DNA of 31,847 nt from JAPLDB01 sp038230515 (GCA_038230515.1 JBBRND010000041.1:1-31847), one strand, 5' to 3'. Numbered from the stretch's first letter, positions 8,613-17,372 are shown. Numbers and translations: made by a program. The notes: a model not told the origin generated them from the sequence alone.

Positions 8613-9857
8613 ATGAAACAAACGCTTCTCCTGCTTTTTATTTTTTTCTCTTATTTTTCTTTTGCGCAACAAATAAAACGTTGTAGTTCGGCAGAATATT
8701 TAAAGCAGTTGGAAGATAACGATCCTGCTTTTGCTCAAAGGCGCTTGCACATTGAAAATGATATGCAGCAATGGATCAGCTCTCATTCAACCAATCAGCA
8801 GCGACAGATCGTTACCGTTCCTGTTGTATTTCATCTTCTCTATAACGACTCTTCACAAAACCTTGATGACTCAATTATTCTTTCTCAAATGGAAGTAATC
8901 AATGAGGACTACAGACGATTGAATGCTGACACTGGTCAAACTCCTCTTGCATTCAGGGCAGTAGCAGCTGATTGCGAAATAGAATTTTGTTTAGCGAAAC
9001 GAACGCCTGATGATCAACCTACCAACGGCATCATTCATAAGTTCACCAGTGTGACATCTTTTACAAGTTATGATGATCCAAAACTCGATTCCACAGGAGG
9101 CGATAGTGCATGGGATGCCACAAGGTATCTGAATGTTTGGGTTGCTTCTTTTACGAATCCTAACTTTCTTGGGCTTGGTACTTTTCCCGGTGGCGATCTT
9201 GCTCATGATGGAGTAGTGATGAATTACAAAGCATGTGGCAGAATCGGCAGTCATTTATTGACGCACTACGATAAAGGCAGAACTTTAACTCACGAAATAG
9301 GGCATTGGTTTAATCTTATTCATCCGTGGGCTGATGATGGCGGAGGGTGCAGCGTTGATGATCTGGTTTCTGATACTCCCTTACAAGCCAGCGAAACTTA
9401 TGGTTGTCCCTCCTATCCGAAAACAGACAATTGCACTTCTTCATTTCCCGGCATCATGTTTATGACATACATGGATTATACGGACGATGAGTGCATGAAC
9501 ATTTTCACGCTAGGGCAAAAAGCAAGAATGCTTGCTGCGCTAAACGTAGATCGCGCCTCCATCCTTACCAGCAACGGATGCCTGTCAGTCGGCATTGATG
9601 AAGCAGAGTTGAAAAACTTAGTGAGTGTTTATCCAAACCCTGTGAGTACTCAGTTGGCAATAAGCAGTAGGCAGTTGGCAATAAATACGATGACAATCTA
9701 CGATTTGCTGGGCGAAAAGGTGTTGGCTGTTACTCCCCTCTCTCTTGGGAGAGGGGCTGGGGGAGAGGCCGATGTTTCCTCGCTTACTCCCGGCATTTAC
9801 TTTTTGAAACTCACTTCTGATAAAGGTAATGTAATGATAAAAGTGGTGAAGGAGTAG
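8613..9857 (+). CDS. Secreted M43 metalloprotease with repeat-invaded T9SS domain
   Basis: A 414-residue M43 zinc protease. Signal peptide 1-18 (FFSYFSFAQ). Catalytic domain about 60-325 with the zinc motif HEIGHWFNLIH (H227, E228, H231, H237) and Met-turn TYMDYTDD. C-terminal T9SS sorting domain from about 336. It lacks the FN3 and PPC domains of its relative at 5475-7688. The sorting domain carries two stretches that look like intergenic repeats read as protein: QLAISSRQLAIN (about 347-358) and TPLSLGRGAGGEA (about 374-386). The reading frame continues to a normal end, GIYFLKLTSDKGNVMIKVVKE. The start is well placed behind a TACTTTTG box. Predicted to be exported by T9SS and to cleave extracellular protein. 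Confidence 0.94.
   Translation: MKQTLLLLFIFFSYFSFAQQIKRCSSAEYLKQLEDNDPAFAQRRLHIENDMQQWISSHSTNQQRQIVTVPVVFHLLYNDSSQNLDDSIILSQMEVINEDYRRLNADTGQTPLAFRAVAADCEIEFCLAKRTPDDQPTNGIIHKFTSVTSFTSYDDPKLDSTGGDSAWDATRYLNVWVASFTNPNFLGLGTFPGGDLAHDGVVMNYKACGRIGSHLLTHYDKGRTLTHEIGHWFNLIHPWADDGGGCSVDDLVSDTPLQASETYGCPSYPKTDNCTSSFPGIMFMTYMDYTDDECMNIFTLGQKARMLAALNVDRASILTSNGCLSVGIDEAELKNLVSVYPNPVSTQLAISSRQLAINTMTIYDLLGEKVLAVTPLSLGRGAGGEADVSSLTPGIYFLKLTSDKGNVMIKVVKE
9651..9685. repeat. In-frame 7-bp-phased repeat inside T9SS domain
   Basis: Five consecutive 7-mers read CAGTTGG, CAATAAG, CAGTAGG, CAGTTGG, CAATAAA. Sequences of this kind are common between genes in Bacteroidota. Here it lies in the protease gene and codes for QLAISSRQLAIN. 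Seen directly; the insertion history is inferred. Confidence 0.7.
9733..9770. repeat. GC-rich palindromic repeat inside T9SS domain
   Basis: CCCCTCTC pairs with GAGAGGGG around a TCTTGG loop, followed by CTGGGGGAGAGGCC. It matches the style of the palindrome at 331-356 and of a well-known dispersed bacterial repeat (CTCTCCC...GGGAGAGG). It is translated in frame as PLSLGRGAGGEA without breaking the gene. Confidence 0.75.
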
Positions 9858-9911
9858 CGAGAGAAAATTAAGCGATCTAAAAAAAATTTGCCCTTCTTTT
9901 ACTTTCACTTT

Positions 9912-11837
9912 TTATTTGGGAACAGTAGTGCAGTATTGTTTTATGAAAGCATAAGCTGCCGGAATGCCTAACTCCCCTGCTTTGCTAAACTCATTGCATG
10001 CAATACTTTTCTCGTTGAGGTAATACGTTACAAATCCCATGTTGAAATACGCTTCCGCGAAATCAGATTTTGTTTTTATCGCTGTTTCATAATCTTTAAG
10101 CGCACCGTAAAAATCGGAAAGCGCGCATTTAAGATTCGCCCTGTTGAAGTAAGCAAACGAAAAAGATGGTTGCAATTGCAGTGCTTTTGTGAAATCGGAA
10201 ATTGCAGACAAACGTTTTTCTTTTACCTGACTTGCATTCTTATCAGATGAGGTTATTCCTGTTGATGGTCCGTCATTATTGTTAGATGCTTCAATCTCCC
10301 GGCAGGTAATTATTCCTCTTTGAAAGTAAGCCATTGCATTGGCTGTATCTTCTTCTACGATTTTATTTATTGCTTCAAATGCATCAGTGAGTAAATAATT
10401 GTTTGTTTTCTGAATCACCACTGCAAGCGAAAAATTTTTAGTGTGCGGCTGATTGGCAATCGTATCGTCCGATTGAATTTCATTGTTTGTAAAACAGTAT
10501 GATTTATTTTCCTGCTTGTTTATTTTAGTAAGTAACGGATCAAATAGATAACGACTGTTTTTAGCAGTGCCTTTTTCTGCAATGTAAAAGAATGGTTGAA
10601 ACTGAACATTGAGAGTATCCAATCTTGTTTTAGGCGTGCTGTTAAAATCTGCACTTAAATGCAAAAGGTTTTCAACCAACGTTGAATCATGACTTAGCTG
10701 TATATTATTTTTCGAATGGAAAACCTCGCTCATGGTCTTGCCGGTTTCAAGATCTTTTTTTGCTCCCGCAATGTCATGTACTGCCGTTTTAACCTCTGCG
10801 CGATTGTAATACGCTTCCATCATGTAAGGATACAATTCTATAATTCTATCGTAGTCCTTTATTGCATCTTTAAAATCTTTTGTGTTCTGCTCGAGTTTTG
10901 CGCGGTTAGAAAGCGCCTGAATATTATCAGGATCGAGAATGAGGACTTTATCAAAATCCCCGATGGCACTTTTGTATTTCTTGATGTTTGAATAAAGAGC
11001 ACCACGGTTAAAATAAGCATACGAATTGCGTGGCTCATACAATAACACGGTATTGTAATCGCGAAGCGCTGCTTTGTTGCTATCCGTTTTTACTTCTGCA
11101 TCTGCGCGGTAGAAGTAAGCGAGAGTAGAAGCAGTATCAATTTTTATTGCAGCATTGTAATCTTCAATTGCCCCGCAGTAATCCTCTGCTTTATAGAGCG
11201 TGCTTCCTCTTTTTATATGCGCATCTTCATTCTTCGAATTTATTTTTAGTGCCTTATCGTAATCGGTAATAGCTTCAGCATAATTGCCCTGCTCGCTTTC
11301 CGCAGTCGCCTTGCATAAATAAACATCTTCGCCAATTGACTTTAAATTAAGTGCTTTCTCACAATCCCCGATTGCTCCTTTCAGATCATTCCCTGCAAGC
11401 TTTGCATAAGCCCGTTGCAGATACAGCTTTGGATTGTCAGCTTCCTTTTCGATTACTTTATTAAAATCTTCAATGGCTCCGCTGTAATCAGATAATCTGT
11501 AGCGCACTTCTGCCCTGTAGCGATACGCATCGTAAAAGATCGAACTGTAATTTGAGAGTGCCATTGTAAAATCTTCTTCAGCGCCTGTGTTATCAAACAG
11601 GGAAAATTTACTTGCAGCCCTGTAGAACCATGCTTCGCAATTGCCCGGCTCTACGGTTACACAAATATTCAGCTTCGCAATGGCATCGGTATAATTTTCC
11701 TTTTGCACATCGCGTATTGCCTGCTTAAGAAGCGCATCAATATTGTATTGTGAAAAAGCAGGTGTTGCAAAAAATAATTTCAGAAATAATACAGCGAAAA
11801 TTTTTCGTGAAATGTTAGTTCGACTGAGAATGCTCAC
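9912..11837 (-). CDS. Large periplasmic tetratricopeptide-repeat protein
   Basis: A 641-residue protein with a Sec signal peptide (hydrophobic FAVLFLKLFFATPAFSQ, cleavage near residue 29). About ten TPR units cover residues 35-380, each about 34 residues with the pattern A-x-x-x-R-x-x-x-K and DYNKAIxxxP. A linker of about 150 residues follows, then two more TPRs at about 545-625. It is probably a scaffold for protein-protein contacts in the periplasm or envelope; the partner is unknown. It starts with GTG at 11837, supported by a good -7 box 26 bp upstream. It converges on the M43 gene ending at 9857 with only 54 bp between and no obvious hairpin terminator. Confidence 0.85.
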   Translation of the reverse strand: MSILSRTNISRKIFAVLFLKLFFATPAFSQYNIDALLKQAIRDVQKENYTDAIAKLNICVTVEPGNCEAWFYRAASKFSLFDNTGAEEDFTMALSNYSSIFYDAYRYRAEVRYRLSDYSGAIEDFNKVIEKEADNPKLYLQRAYAKLAGNDLKGAIGDCEKALNLKSIGEDVYLCKATAESEQGNYAEAITDYDKALKINSKNEDAHIKRGSTLYKAEDYCGAIEDYNAAIKIDTASTLAYFYRADAEVKTDSNKAALRDYNTVLLYEPRNSYAYFNRGALYSNIKKYKSAIGDFDKVLILDPDNIQALSNRAKLEQNTKDFKDAIKDYDRIIELYPYMMEAYYNRAEVKTAVHDIAGAKKDLETGKTMSEVFHSKNNIQLSHDSTLVENLLHLSADFNSTPKTRLDTLNVQFQPFFYIAEKGTAKNSRYLFDPLLTKINKQENKSYCFTNNEIQSDDTIANQPHTKNFSLAVVIQKTNNYLLTDAFEAINKIVEEDTANAMAYFQRGIITCREIEASNNNDGPSTGITSSDKNASQVKEKRLSAISDFTKALQLQPSFSFAYFNRANLKCALSDFYGALKDYETAIKTKSDFAEAYFNMGFVTYYLNEKSIACNEFSKAGELGIPAAYAFIKQYCTTVPK

Positions 11838-11863
11838 TGCCTTCGATTCGTTGTTTAAAATGA

Positions 11864-11871
11864 CAAAAGTA
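11864..11871 (-). promoter_or_regulatory. -7 box for the TPR gene
   Basis: On the minus strand the sequence reads TACTTTTG, an exact TAnnTTTG match 26 bp upstream of the GTG start at 11837. This supports that non-ATG start. Confidence 0.6.
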
Positions 11872-11937
11872 TTTCACGAAGGTGAGGATACAGTGTTGTT
11901 TGCAAAAGCAGAAAATCACTAACGGATTGAGAACACC

Positions 11938-12504
11938 TCAGGATTTACGTTTTAGAAATGTTTCCATGCAAAGGATAACTACAAATAAAACGCCCATAGA
12001 AATTATCCATCCGAAAGCAACTTGTTGTGCAAGTAAGCCAATTCGTTCTTCAACCTTGTGCATGGAACGCCCAGCTGCTGCAAAATATAAATTACTTCCT
12101 TCCGTTTTGCTGATTACAAGTGCCTGCCGAATACCTGGCCGCGGCTGCCAGGTAATCATATCCTCCCCTTTTTTTCTTACATAATCCAAAACACCTTTTG
12201 GTAATTTAGGAATTTTACCATCCAGAACAGCATTTGAAGCGACCACATTTTCTGAAGCATCATAAATAATCAGATAGGGCGAAAGACTCCTCGAAATATC
12301 AACGGGCTGGGAGGCGGCAACGAGCGATTTCGCGTCTGCACCATAGCTTAATGAGTATGCGGCACCTTCCGCCATTTCATATTGCGGGTCGTTTGCCGAC
12401 TGACGGTAATTCTGTTGCCCCACAGTATAAACGATTCCACAAAGCAACGTAATAACGGCAGCAAATGGTAGCCAGCGTTTGACCACAGAAATAAATTTAT
12501 TCAT
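11938..12504 (-). CDS. Two-helix membrane protein with extracytoplasmic sensor-like domain
   Basis: A 188-residue protein with an N-terminal membrane helix (about 10-30, WLPFAAVITLLCGIVYTVG), a loop of about 125 residues outside the cytoplasm, and a second helix (about 160-180, FGWIISMGVLFVVILCMETF) followed by a short basic tail. This topology matches the sensor half of histidine kinases or chemoreceptors, with the loop (SPYLIIYDASENVVASN) reminiscent of a CHASE/PAS-like sensor. No signalling domain follows, so it may be a stand-alone sensor or an unrelated membrane protein. I do not recognise the family. It lies upstream of the TPR gene in the same direction, separated by 100 bp and a likely promoter. 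Confidence 0.75.
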   Translation of the reverse strand: MNKFISVVKRWLPFAAVITLLCGIVYTVGQQNYRQSANDPQYEMAEGAAYSLSYGADAKSLVAASQPVDISRSLSPYLIIYDASENVVASNAVLDGKIPKLPKGVLDYVRKKGEDMITWQPRPGIRQALVISKTEGSNLYFAAAGRSMHKVEERIGLLAQQVAFGWIISMGVLFVVILCMETFLKRKS

Positions 12505-12629
12505 TTCAATTTTTACTTAGTTCAATGCATTGAAAATATTTGTTGATTACTCAAATCCAATTCTCTTAATCTCAACTCGATGGAGGTAATGAGTGTTTTG
12601 GAGGCGATTTTCATTTCGCAGATTTTAAA

Positions 12630-14321
12630 TTAGTTGTCCTCAATCACCAGCTTCTCCACCGCCAACGTTTTATTATTTTCTGTGAGGCGAAGAAAATATA
12701 AACCGCTTACAAGATGATCGCGATGCAGCGTAACCGTTTGTCCCGTTAGATGATTCAGTTGCTTTACTTGTTGCCCATAGATGTTGTAAACGGTGAGAGA
12801 TGCATTGGTGAAAGAGGTGGAGGAGTGGAGGGTTGTTTCGGAGGAAGTGGGGTTGGGGAAGAGGGAGATTGAATTGTTGTTTGTAATTTCATTTACGAAA
12901 GTTGCAAAACTACATATCGAATCAAAAGGCAAGAAAGAAACAAGTCCGTAATTTACGTTATCATACCCATCATAAATTACTGCTTCGGTAGAAGCAGAAT
13001 CAGCAGTACACCAGTAGTTATGACTTACATCTATATTACCAGTTGCTCCGTAAAATAAATCATAGTTGGTATTGCTGCAAATCATATTACAACTTATTGT
13101 ACCTCCTGAACTGTACAAATTTATCCCTGTATCATTATCCTCAATGATATTACTTGTAATTGTAAAATTGCCGGCAACATTATCAATGCCTGTACTGCCG
13201 TATCTAATTGTATTTCCTCTTACAATTATCCCAAAACTGCCTGTGGGGCAAGTTATGTTTGCGCCAGTATTGTGTTCAATAAGGTTTCCGTCAATTGTTG
13301 AAATACCAGTTGAAGCAAGAATGGTATTAATGCCTATTCCGTTGTATCTCACCTTACAATTGCCAATAGAATCATAGCCTGCGCTTATTCCGAATACACT
13401 GTTTGAATCAATAATGCAATTTTGAATTGTGCATGCCCCCGCCTCTATCCCTGTTTGATTGTGAACGGCTGTGCAACTGTCAACTAAAAAATAGACAAGC
13501 CATCCACCCATTTGATTGTAATCAAAAATACAATCTCTTATCGTGTTATTGTATGTGTAATAATTGTGAAAAATCATTGTCGCCTGCATTCCGTTAGTAT
13601 TATTAGAAAAATGACAATGGTGTATCATTGAAGATAAAAAGTGCCAGAATAATCCGTTACCATTGAACGAGAAATTGCAATAGTCCATTCGCGGGAAAAA
13701 GGAAGAATTATTGTCTATTAATATCAATCCATCATTTGTATTGTAAGTAAAATTGCAGTAGTTTATTTGTGAAGAGCCAATAGTTTCCAAATCCATACCC
13801 GTATTGTTGTAATTGAAATTACTGTTGTATATCACTGCTACTTGCGAATTACTTCCAGAACCAATAAATTGTAAGCCGACTAAGTTTTGATCGAAGCTAG
13901 AATTATTGACAATCACAGTATCTGAAACATTGACATGAATACCAATACCTGCATACCTGAAATTACAATAATTAAACCTTGGTGTAATGTTGCCTCCGTT
14001 TAAATAAATGCCGGAATAACTTCCTGCCACAGGAGTAAGCGAATTGCTTGTAAAAGTTATCGAGTCAGTAATTGTTCCCATTGCGATAAGTTGCGCTTGC
14101 CGTATTTCCAGTTGATTGCTGGAATCAAACTTCACCACCACTCCCGGCTCAATCGTTAGCGTAACTCCCGGAAACACAACAACGGTATCAGTAACAATGT
14201 AAGGACTGTTTGCAAGTGTCCATGTAGTGTTAGCATAAATTCCACCGCTCACGTTTGTTTGTGAGTGTGCAGTTTGTAAAATGAAAGTGGAGAGCGCGAG
14301 GAGTAAAAAACATTTTTTCAT
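12630..14321 (-). CDS. Secreted right-handed beta-helix protein with T9SS sorting domain
   Basis: A 563-residue protein. Signal peptide 1-20 (CFLLLALSTFILQTAHSQ). Residues about 25-470 form a run of parallel beta-helix (PbH1) repeats rich in Asn, with recurring patterns such as NNTGMDL, INYCNFTYN, GNLIEHN and GNTIRYGSTGI. The C-terminal T9SS type A domain is at about 480-563 (ISLFPNPTSSETTL to GLYFLRLTENNKTLAVEKLVIEDN). Beta-helix proteins of this kind often bind or cleave polysaccharide, but no catalytic signature is visible, so adhesin or carbohydrate-binding roles are equally possible. Surface location is well supported. Confidence 0.9.
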   Translation of the reverse strand: MKKCFLLLALSTFILQTAHSQTNVSGGIYANTTWTLANSPYIVTDTVVVFPGVTLTIEPGVVVKFDSSNQLEIRQAQLIAMGTITDSITFTSNSLTPVAGSYSGIYLNGGNITPRFNYCNFRYAGIGIHVNVSDTVIVNNSSFDQNLVGLQFIGSGSNSQVAVIYNSNFNYNNTGMDLETIGSSQINYCNFTYNTNDGLILIDNNSSFFPRMDYCNFSFNGNGLFWHFLSSMIHHCHFSNNTNGMQATMIFHNYYTYNNTIRDCIFDYNQMGGWLVYFLVDSCTAVHNQTGIEAGACTIQNCIIDSNSVFGISAGYDSIGNCKVRYNGIGINTILASTGISTIDGNLIEHNTGANITCPTGSFGIIVRGNTIRYGSTGIDNVAGNFTITSNIIEDNDTGINLYSSGGTISCNMICSNTNYDLFYGATGNIDVSHNYWCTADSASTEAVIYDGYDNVNYGLVSFLPFDSICSFATFVNEITNNNSISLFPNPTSSETTLHSSTSFTNASLTVYNIYGQQVKQLNHLTGQTVTLHRDHLVSGLYFLRLTENNKTLAVEKLVIEDN

Positions 14322-14693
14322 TGGCAGTTGGTTTTAAGGTTTTATCATCAATACAACCGTTAACGCATTCTTTCGAAAAATATTGTGTGCGATTTTTTTT
14401 TGGCATTGGCAATCGCCATTCAATTCCCTGCATCAAAACTACTGAAAGTTGTGCTTGCGCAACACAAAAGAATAAGAATGCATGTAACTCTGCTTCCGCC
14501 TTCCGGCAACTACTTTTCAAATTTCCTTTTTTCTTTCGCCACGCATTTTCCTACCTTCTCCCCTGCTTTTAATTCGTTTACAAAAAATCCGGTGAGCGGA
14601 TAATTTTTTTCTTCACGTTTGCGTTATCGAAATGGCAAAGCAGAGCGCCTAAACAAGAGTGCTGTACTTTTTTGTTTCCTTAACTCCTCTCTG
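14322..14693. other. Gap of 372 bp between divergent genes, no gene seen
   Basis: This separates the beta-helix gene (-) from the LytTR gene (+). It must hold both promoters. The only promoter-like string towards the LytTR gene is TACTTTTTTG at about 14664-14673, two bases too long for a good -7 box. Short open frames here have no family resemblance and no start signals. Confidence 0.4.
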
Positions 14694-15197
14694 ATGCAGC
14701 AGAATCAACACCACGAAAACTGCCACGACCGCGGCAGCTACATTTTCCTTCCGTTCGAAAACAAGCGGGTGAGATATTTACTTCGGGAAATTATTTACTT
14801 CAAAGCGGAAAGCAATCAGGCAAGCATTCATTTTATTGACAAGCGCACACCGCACATTCTCAACATCGGCTTGAAACAGCTTGAAGAGATGCTGGGCGAG
14901 TGCTGCTTTGTGCGCTGTCATAATTCATTCATCGTGCACCTGTGCAAGATCAAATATTACAAATCGTCAAACGGAAACCATGTGGTACTTGATGGCGGTA
15001 ATACCATTGCAGTGTCCGGCAATTACATTGATTATTTTCTAAAACGGCTGCAGAGAATAGATGCTCCTTCGCCTACTTTTATAAACCCGCGCGGAAAAAC
15101 GCAGCATCTTCAATTGTATGAGCAGTCGCACACGGGTGGTATGCGTTTTCAGATCATCTATCTGTATCTGGGTCAGGGCAATCTACATTGCCTGTAA
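14694..15197 (+). CDS. Stand-alone LytTR DNA-binding regulator, module 1
   Basis: A 167-residue protein from the ATG at 14694. The LytTR domain spans about residues 15-125: FLPFENKRVRYLLREIIYFKAE, then NIGLKQLEEML, FVRCHNSFIVHLCKIKYY and a closing strand GNTIAVSGNYIDYFLKRL. There is no receiver domain, so it is not a classical response regulator. After the domain comes PSPTF, matched by LSPTF at the same place in the paralogue at 28430-28981. The open frame extends upstream to 14619, but those residues do not resemble the family. LytTR domains bind pairs of short direct repeats about two helical turns apart. A 21-bp array lies 156 bp downstream, ahead of the next co-directional gene, which makes that array the natural target candidate. 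Confidence 0.88.
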   Translation: MQQNQHHENCHDRGSYIFLPFENKRVRYLLREIIYFKAESNQASIHFIDKRTPHILNIGLKQLEEMLGECCFVRCHNSFIVHLCKIKYYKSSNGNHVVLDGGNTIAVSGNYIDYFLKRLQRIDAPSPTFINPRGKTQHLQLYEQSHTGGMRFQIIYLYLGQGNLHCL

Positions 15198-15353
15198 GCC
15201 AATCTACATATTCAAAAGCCGTTTCTACACATTAGCCGATAGAAACCGCAGAGTTGTGCCCATACATTTGGCAATGCTTTTAGCAATGCACAGCGCACCA
15301 TTCAAACCTCCGTTCCTTGTTTATACAGGCAGCGCAGCAGTGCGGATGTTAAA

Positions 15354-15584
15354 CGGATTACTCTCTAAAGTATGCAGAGTACTTCGAGAAGTTTATAGAG
15401 TACTCTGCGAAGTGTTCAGAGTTCTCTGTGAAATATTCAGAGTACTCCGACAAGAGTTCAGAGTACTCCGTCAAATGTTCAGAGTACTCCGTCAAATGTT
15501 CAGAGTGCTCTGCGAAACATTCAGAGTACTCCGGGAAATGTTCAGAGTGCTCTGCGAACTCTTCAGATTACTCTGTAAAGTTGA
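15354..15584. repeat. Eleven-unit 21-bp tandem array, module 1
   Basis: Eleven head-to-tail units of exactly 21 bp start at 15354, 15375 and so on to 15564, with no insertion or deletion. The unit is CAGAGTACTC, two variable bases, two more variable bases, AA, then about TGTT. Unit positions 3, 4, 6, 8, 9, 15 and 16 (G, A, T, C, T, A, A) are the same in all eleven copies. Units 6 and 7 are identical; the end units are most decayed. Each unit holds the palindrome GAGTACTC, and across unit joints the 9-mer AATGTTCAG, close to the LytTR half-site consensus. The array ends 93 bp before the ATG of the following gene. The left flank 15198-15353 shows no gene. Confidence 0.95.
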
Positions 15585-15677
15585 AATAGCTTGCCTTAAC
15601 AACAATGGAGCTATCTGCCTGTCATGATTTCTATCTTTATTAAATTCATAATTAAAAACAATTAAATCGTTAATGAA

Positions 15678-16391
15678 ATGGCAAAAAAAGAATTGATTCC
15701 TCAAACCCTTCCCGGCTTTGACGTTTATATACGCAAAGCAATTATTTACCTGATGGAAGTGGAGCCGCCCGGACCGGATGAGCGCTTTAAACGGCTGGGC
15801 ATAACGCAACTTGAAATGGATAAAGCCAAAGGGTATCGTGACGAATGGTGGACGGGAAATCCTGCTGCCAAGGGTGCCTATGAACTGCACACCAATGAAG
15901 ATACCAAAACAAAAAGCACGCGCAAAACGGTGACGCGCATTATGAATGAATTTACTCCTTTCTTCAGCAACCTGCTCAGGCGCATGAGTACGCTTACTTA
16001 CACGGTTACTGATAAAAGCACGCTGAACATTCCGGAACGTGATACAATCATTTCTGCGCGTACAAAAATAAACGATGCGCCTGATGCAACCGTTACTCAG
16101 AAAGGTGGCGGTATTATGAGAATGCGCGTGCGGGTTAATGGCGATGGTGACCGTTCAAGCATGCACCCCATGGCTGATGCGATAGAGGTGAAATATTTTA
16201 TCGGGGATAATCCACCGGCAGATCCTGATTTAATGACAAAGCAGGTGATAAGCACAAGCGCACTTTTTAATGTAGATGCGGGCTCTACAAACAAGGGCAA
16301 AAATTTTACTGCATATTGCCGCTATGTAAACATCAGCAATCCGGAAAACAACGGCCCGTGGAGTAACATTGTGCAGGGAATGATAGCATGA
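15678..16391 (+). CDS. Unknown two-domain cytoplasmic protein, module 1 effector candidate
   Basis: A 237-residue protein without signal peptide or membrane helix. Residues about 10-105 look helical and contain LGITQLEMDKAKGY and a conserved-looking RIMNEFTPFFSNLLRRM. Residues about 110-237 look beta-rich and end in YCRYVNISNPENNGPWSNIVQGMIA, like the last strands of an FN3-type fold. The segment LGIT-x-x-E recurs as VGIT-x-x-E in the protein at 27154-27846, which has the same genomic setting, so the two may be distant relatives. Similar uncharacterised proteins seem common in Bacteroidota; I know of no function. The start is the ATG at 15678 behind an AT-rich leader. Expression is probably controlled through the 21-bp array just upstream. 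Confidence 0.8.
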   Translation: MAKKELIPQTLPGFDVYIRKAIIYLMEVEPPGPDERFKRLGITQLEMDKAKGYRDEWWTGNPAAKGAYELHTNEDTKTKSTRKTVTRIMNEFTPFFSNLLRRMSTLTYTVTDKSTLNIPERDTIISARTKINDAPDATVTQKGGGIMRMRVRVNGDGDRSSMHPMADAIEVKYFIGDNPPADPDLMTKQVISTSALFNVDAGSTNKGKNFTAYCRYVNISNPENNGPWSNIVQGMIA

Positions 16392-16457
16392 GGTATTTTC
16401 TAATCTGAAAAATAATATTTCAGGCGCTCCTAAGTCCCGATAAAAAATGCCGCGAAT

Positions 16458-16491
16458 AAAAAACTCCCCCCGAAATCCGGAGGGAGTTTTT
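16458..16491. terminator. Bidirectional terminator between convergent genes
   Basis: AAAAAACTCCC pairs perfectly with GGGAGTTTTTT, with a 12-base loop containing CCG/CGG. It ends the module 1 gene on the plus strand and the lipoprotein gene on the minus strand. Confidence 0.85.
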
Positions 16492-16523
16492 TGCATTTAG
16501 GAATTCTTGTGATCTATTTCTAA

Positions 16524-17372
16524 TTAGTGATGTCCGCCATCAAGATGGATCACCCTGCTTTCGCCATTCTTAGTAACAGTAGCAAGATCATCGCAGGCAC
16601 CTGAACCGAAATCAATAGAGCGATTCGGGCGGCTGTTGTTAGGCACAACAGCGATTGTTCCTGCAGTTATATATGCGCAGCTAAGATCGCGGATAATGTT
16701 TGTAAATGTCAAACTCGCACTGTTTCCGCTTTGGGTGTCGGCATGAGTTGCAGTACCATTAATCTTGTAGATATGATTGGTACAAACAGTGTCGCCATAA
16801 CCCTGGGTAATTTCGCGGGTGCGGGTGCTTGTCCAGGTACGGGTACTTCCGTCATTCGAACGTGTAAAGGTCAGGTTTGCAGTGATGGACCATGTGCAAG
16901 TGTTTGATGCAGGTCCATTGTTTACAACGTGGCGTGTGCCAGTAACTTTGTTATCATCAATGTAGAAGTTGTCGAAAGTTGCATCCCATGATGCGCCCGG
17001 AGTCCAGTAATTGCCGCCTTGATAATGAATGATGATGTTACCATCGCGTGTATGTCCATTGCGACCATTGCAATGATCGAAGTGAATGGTGCAGGTTGAA
17101 GCAGCTGAATCCCAAGTAACTGTGCTACATTCGCTCAGTTCTCCGTTTGTAGAATATCCGTAACGTCCGTCAGCACTGCCGCTGTGCGAATTGAACGCTT
17201 GGGTAACCGTGTTGTCAACAGAAGTGCTGACGTCTTCACTTTGACTGATGTCCTGCGCCTCAGCAGAATAGTTTTCATTTGTGGCTTGCTCTTTTTTGCA
17301 ACCGGTACCGAGCGTAATGCTTACAAGCGCTGCACCGATCATTAACATTGGAAACAGATTTTTACTTTTCAT
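16524..17372 (-). CDS. Lipoprotein of unknown function
   Basis: A 282-residue protein with a lipoprotein signal peptide; the lipobox LGTGC puts the lipidated Cys at residue 25, followed by KKEQ. The mature part is rich in Thr, Ser, Asn and Gly with several Cys residues (STVTWDSAASTCTIHFDHCNG) and probably forms an all-beta fold. It ends in a His-rich LDGGHH. Such proteins occur as uncharacterised surface or periplasmic lipoproteins in Bacteroidota. No enzymatic motif is visible. It has a shared bidirectional terminator and no operon partner. Confidence 0.75.
   Translation of the reverse strand: MKSKNLFPMLMIGAALVSITLGTGCKKEQATNENYSAEAQDISQSEDVSTSVDNTVTQAFNSHSGSADGRYGYSTNGELSECSTVTWDSAASTCTIHFDHCNGRNGHTRDGNIIIHYQGGNYWTPGASWDATFDNFYIDDNKVTGTRHVVNNGPASNTCTWSITANLTFTRSNDGSTRTWTSTRTREITQGYGDTVCTNHIYKINGTATHADTQSGNSASLTFTNIIRDLSCAYITAGTIAVVPNNSRPNRSIDFGSGACDDLATVTKNGESRVIHLDGGHH

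Noticed and set aside
15354..15584. CRISPR array
   Set aside because: Units are contiguous 21-mers without spacers, and no cas gene is near.
15118..15627. Open frame reading through array 1
   Set aside because: It overlaps the end of the LytTR gene out of frame, has no start signal, and the 21-bp unit is nearly open in other frames. Kept only as a possibility in the findings.
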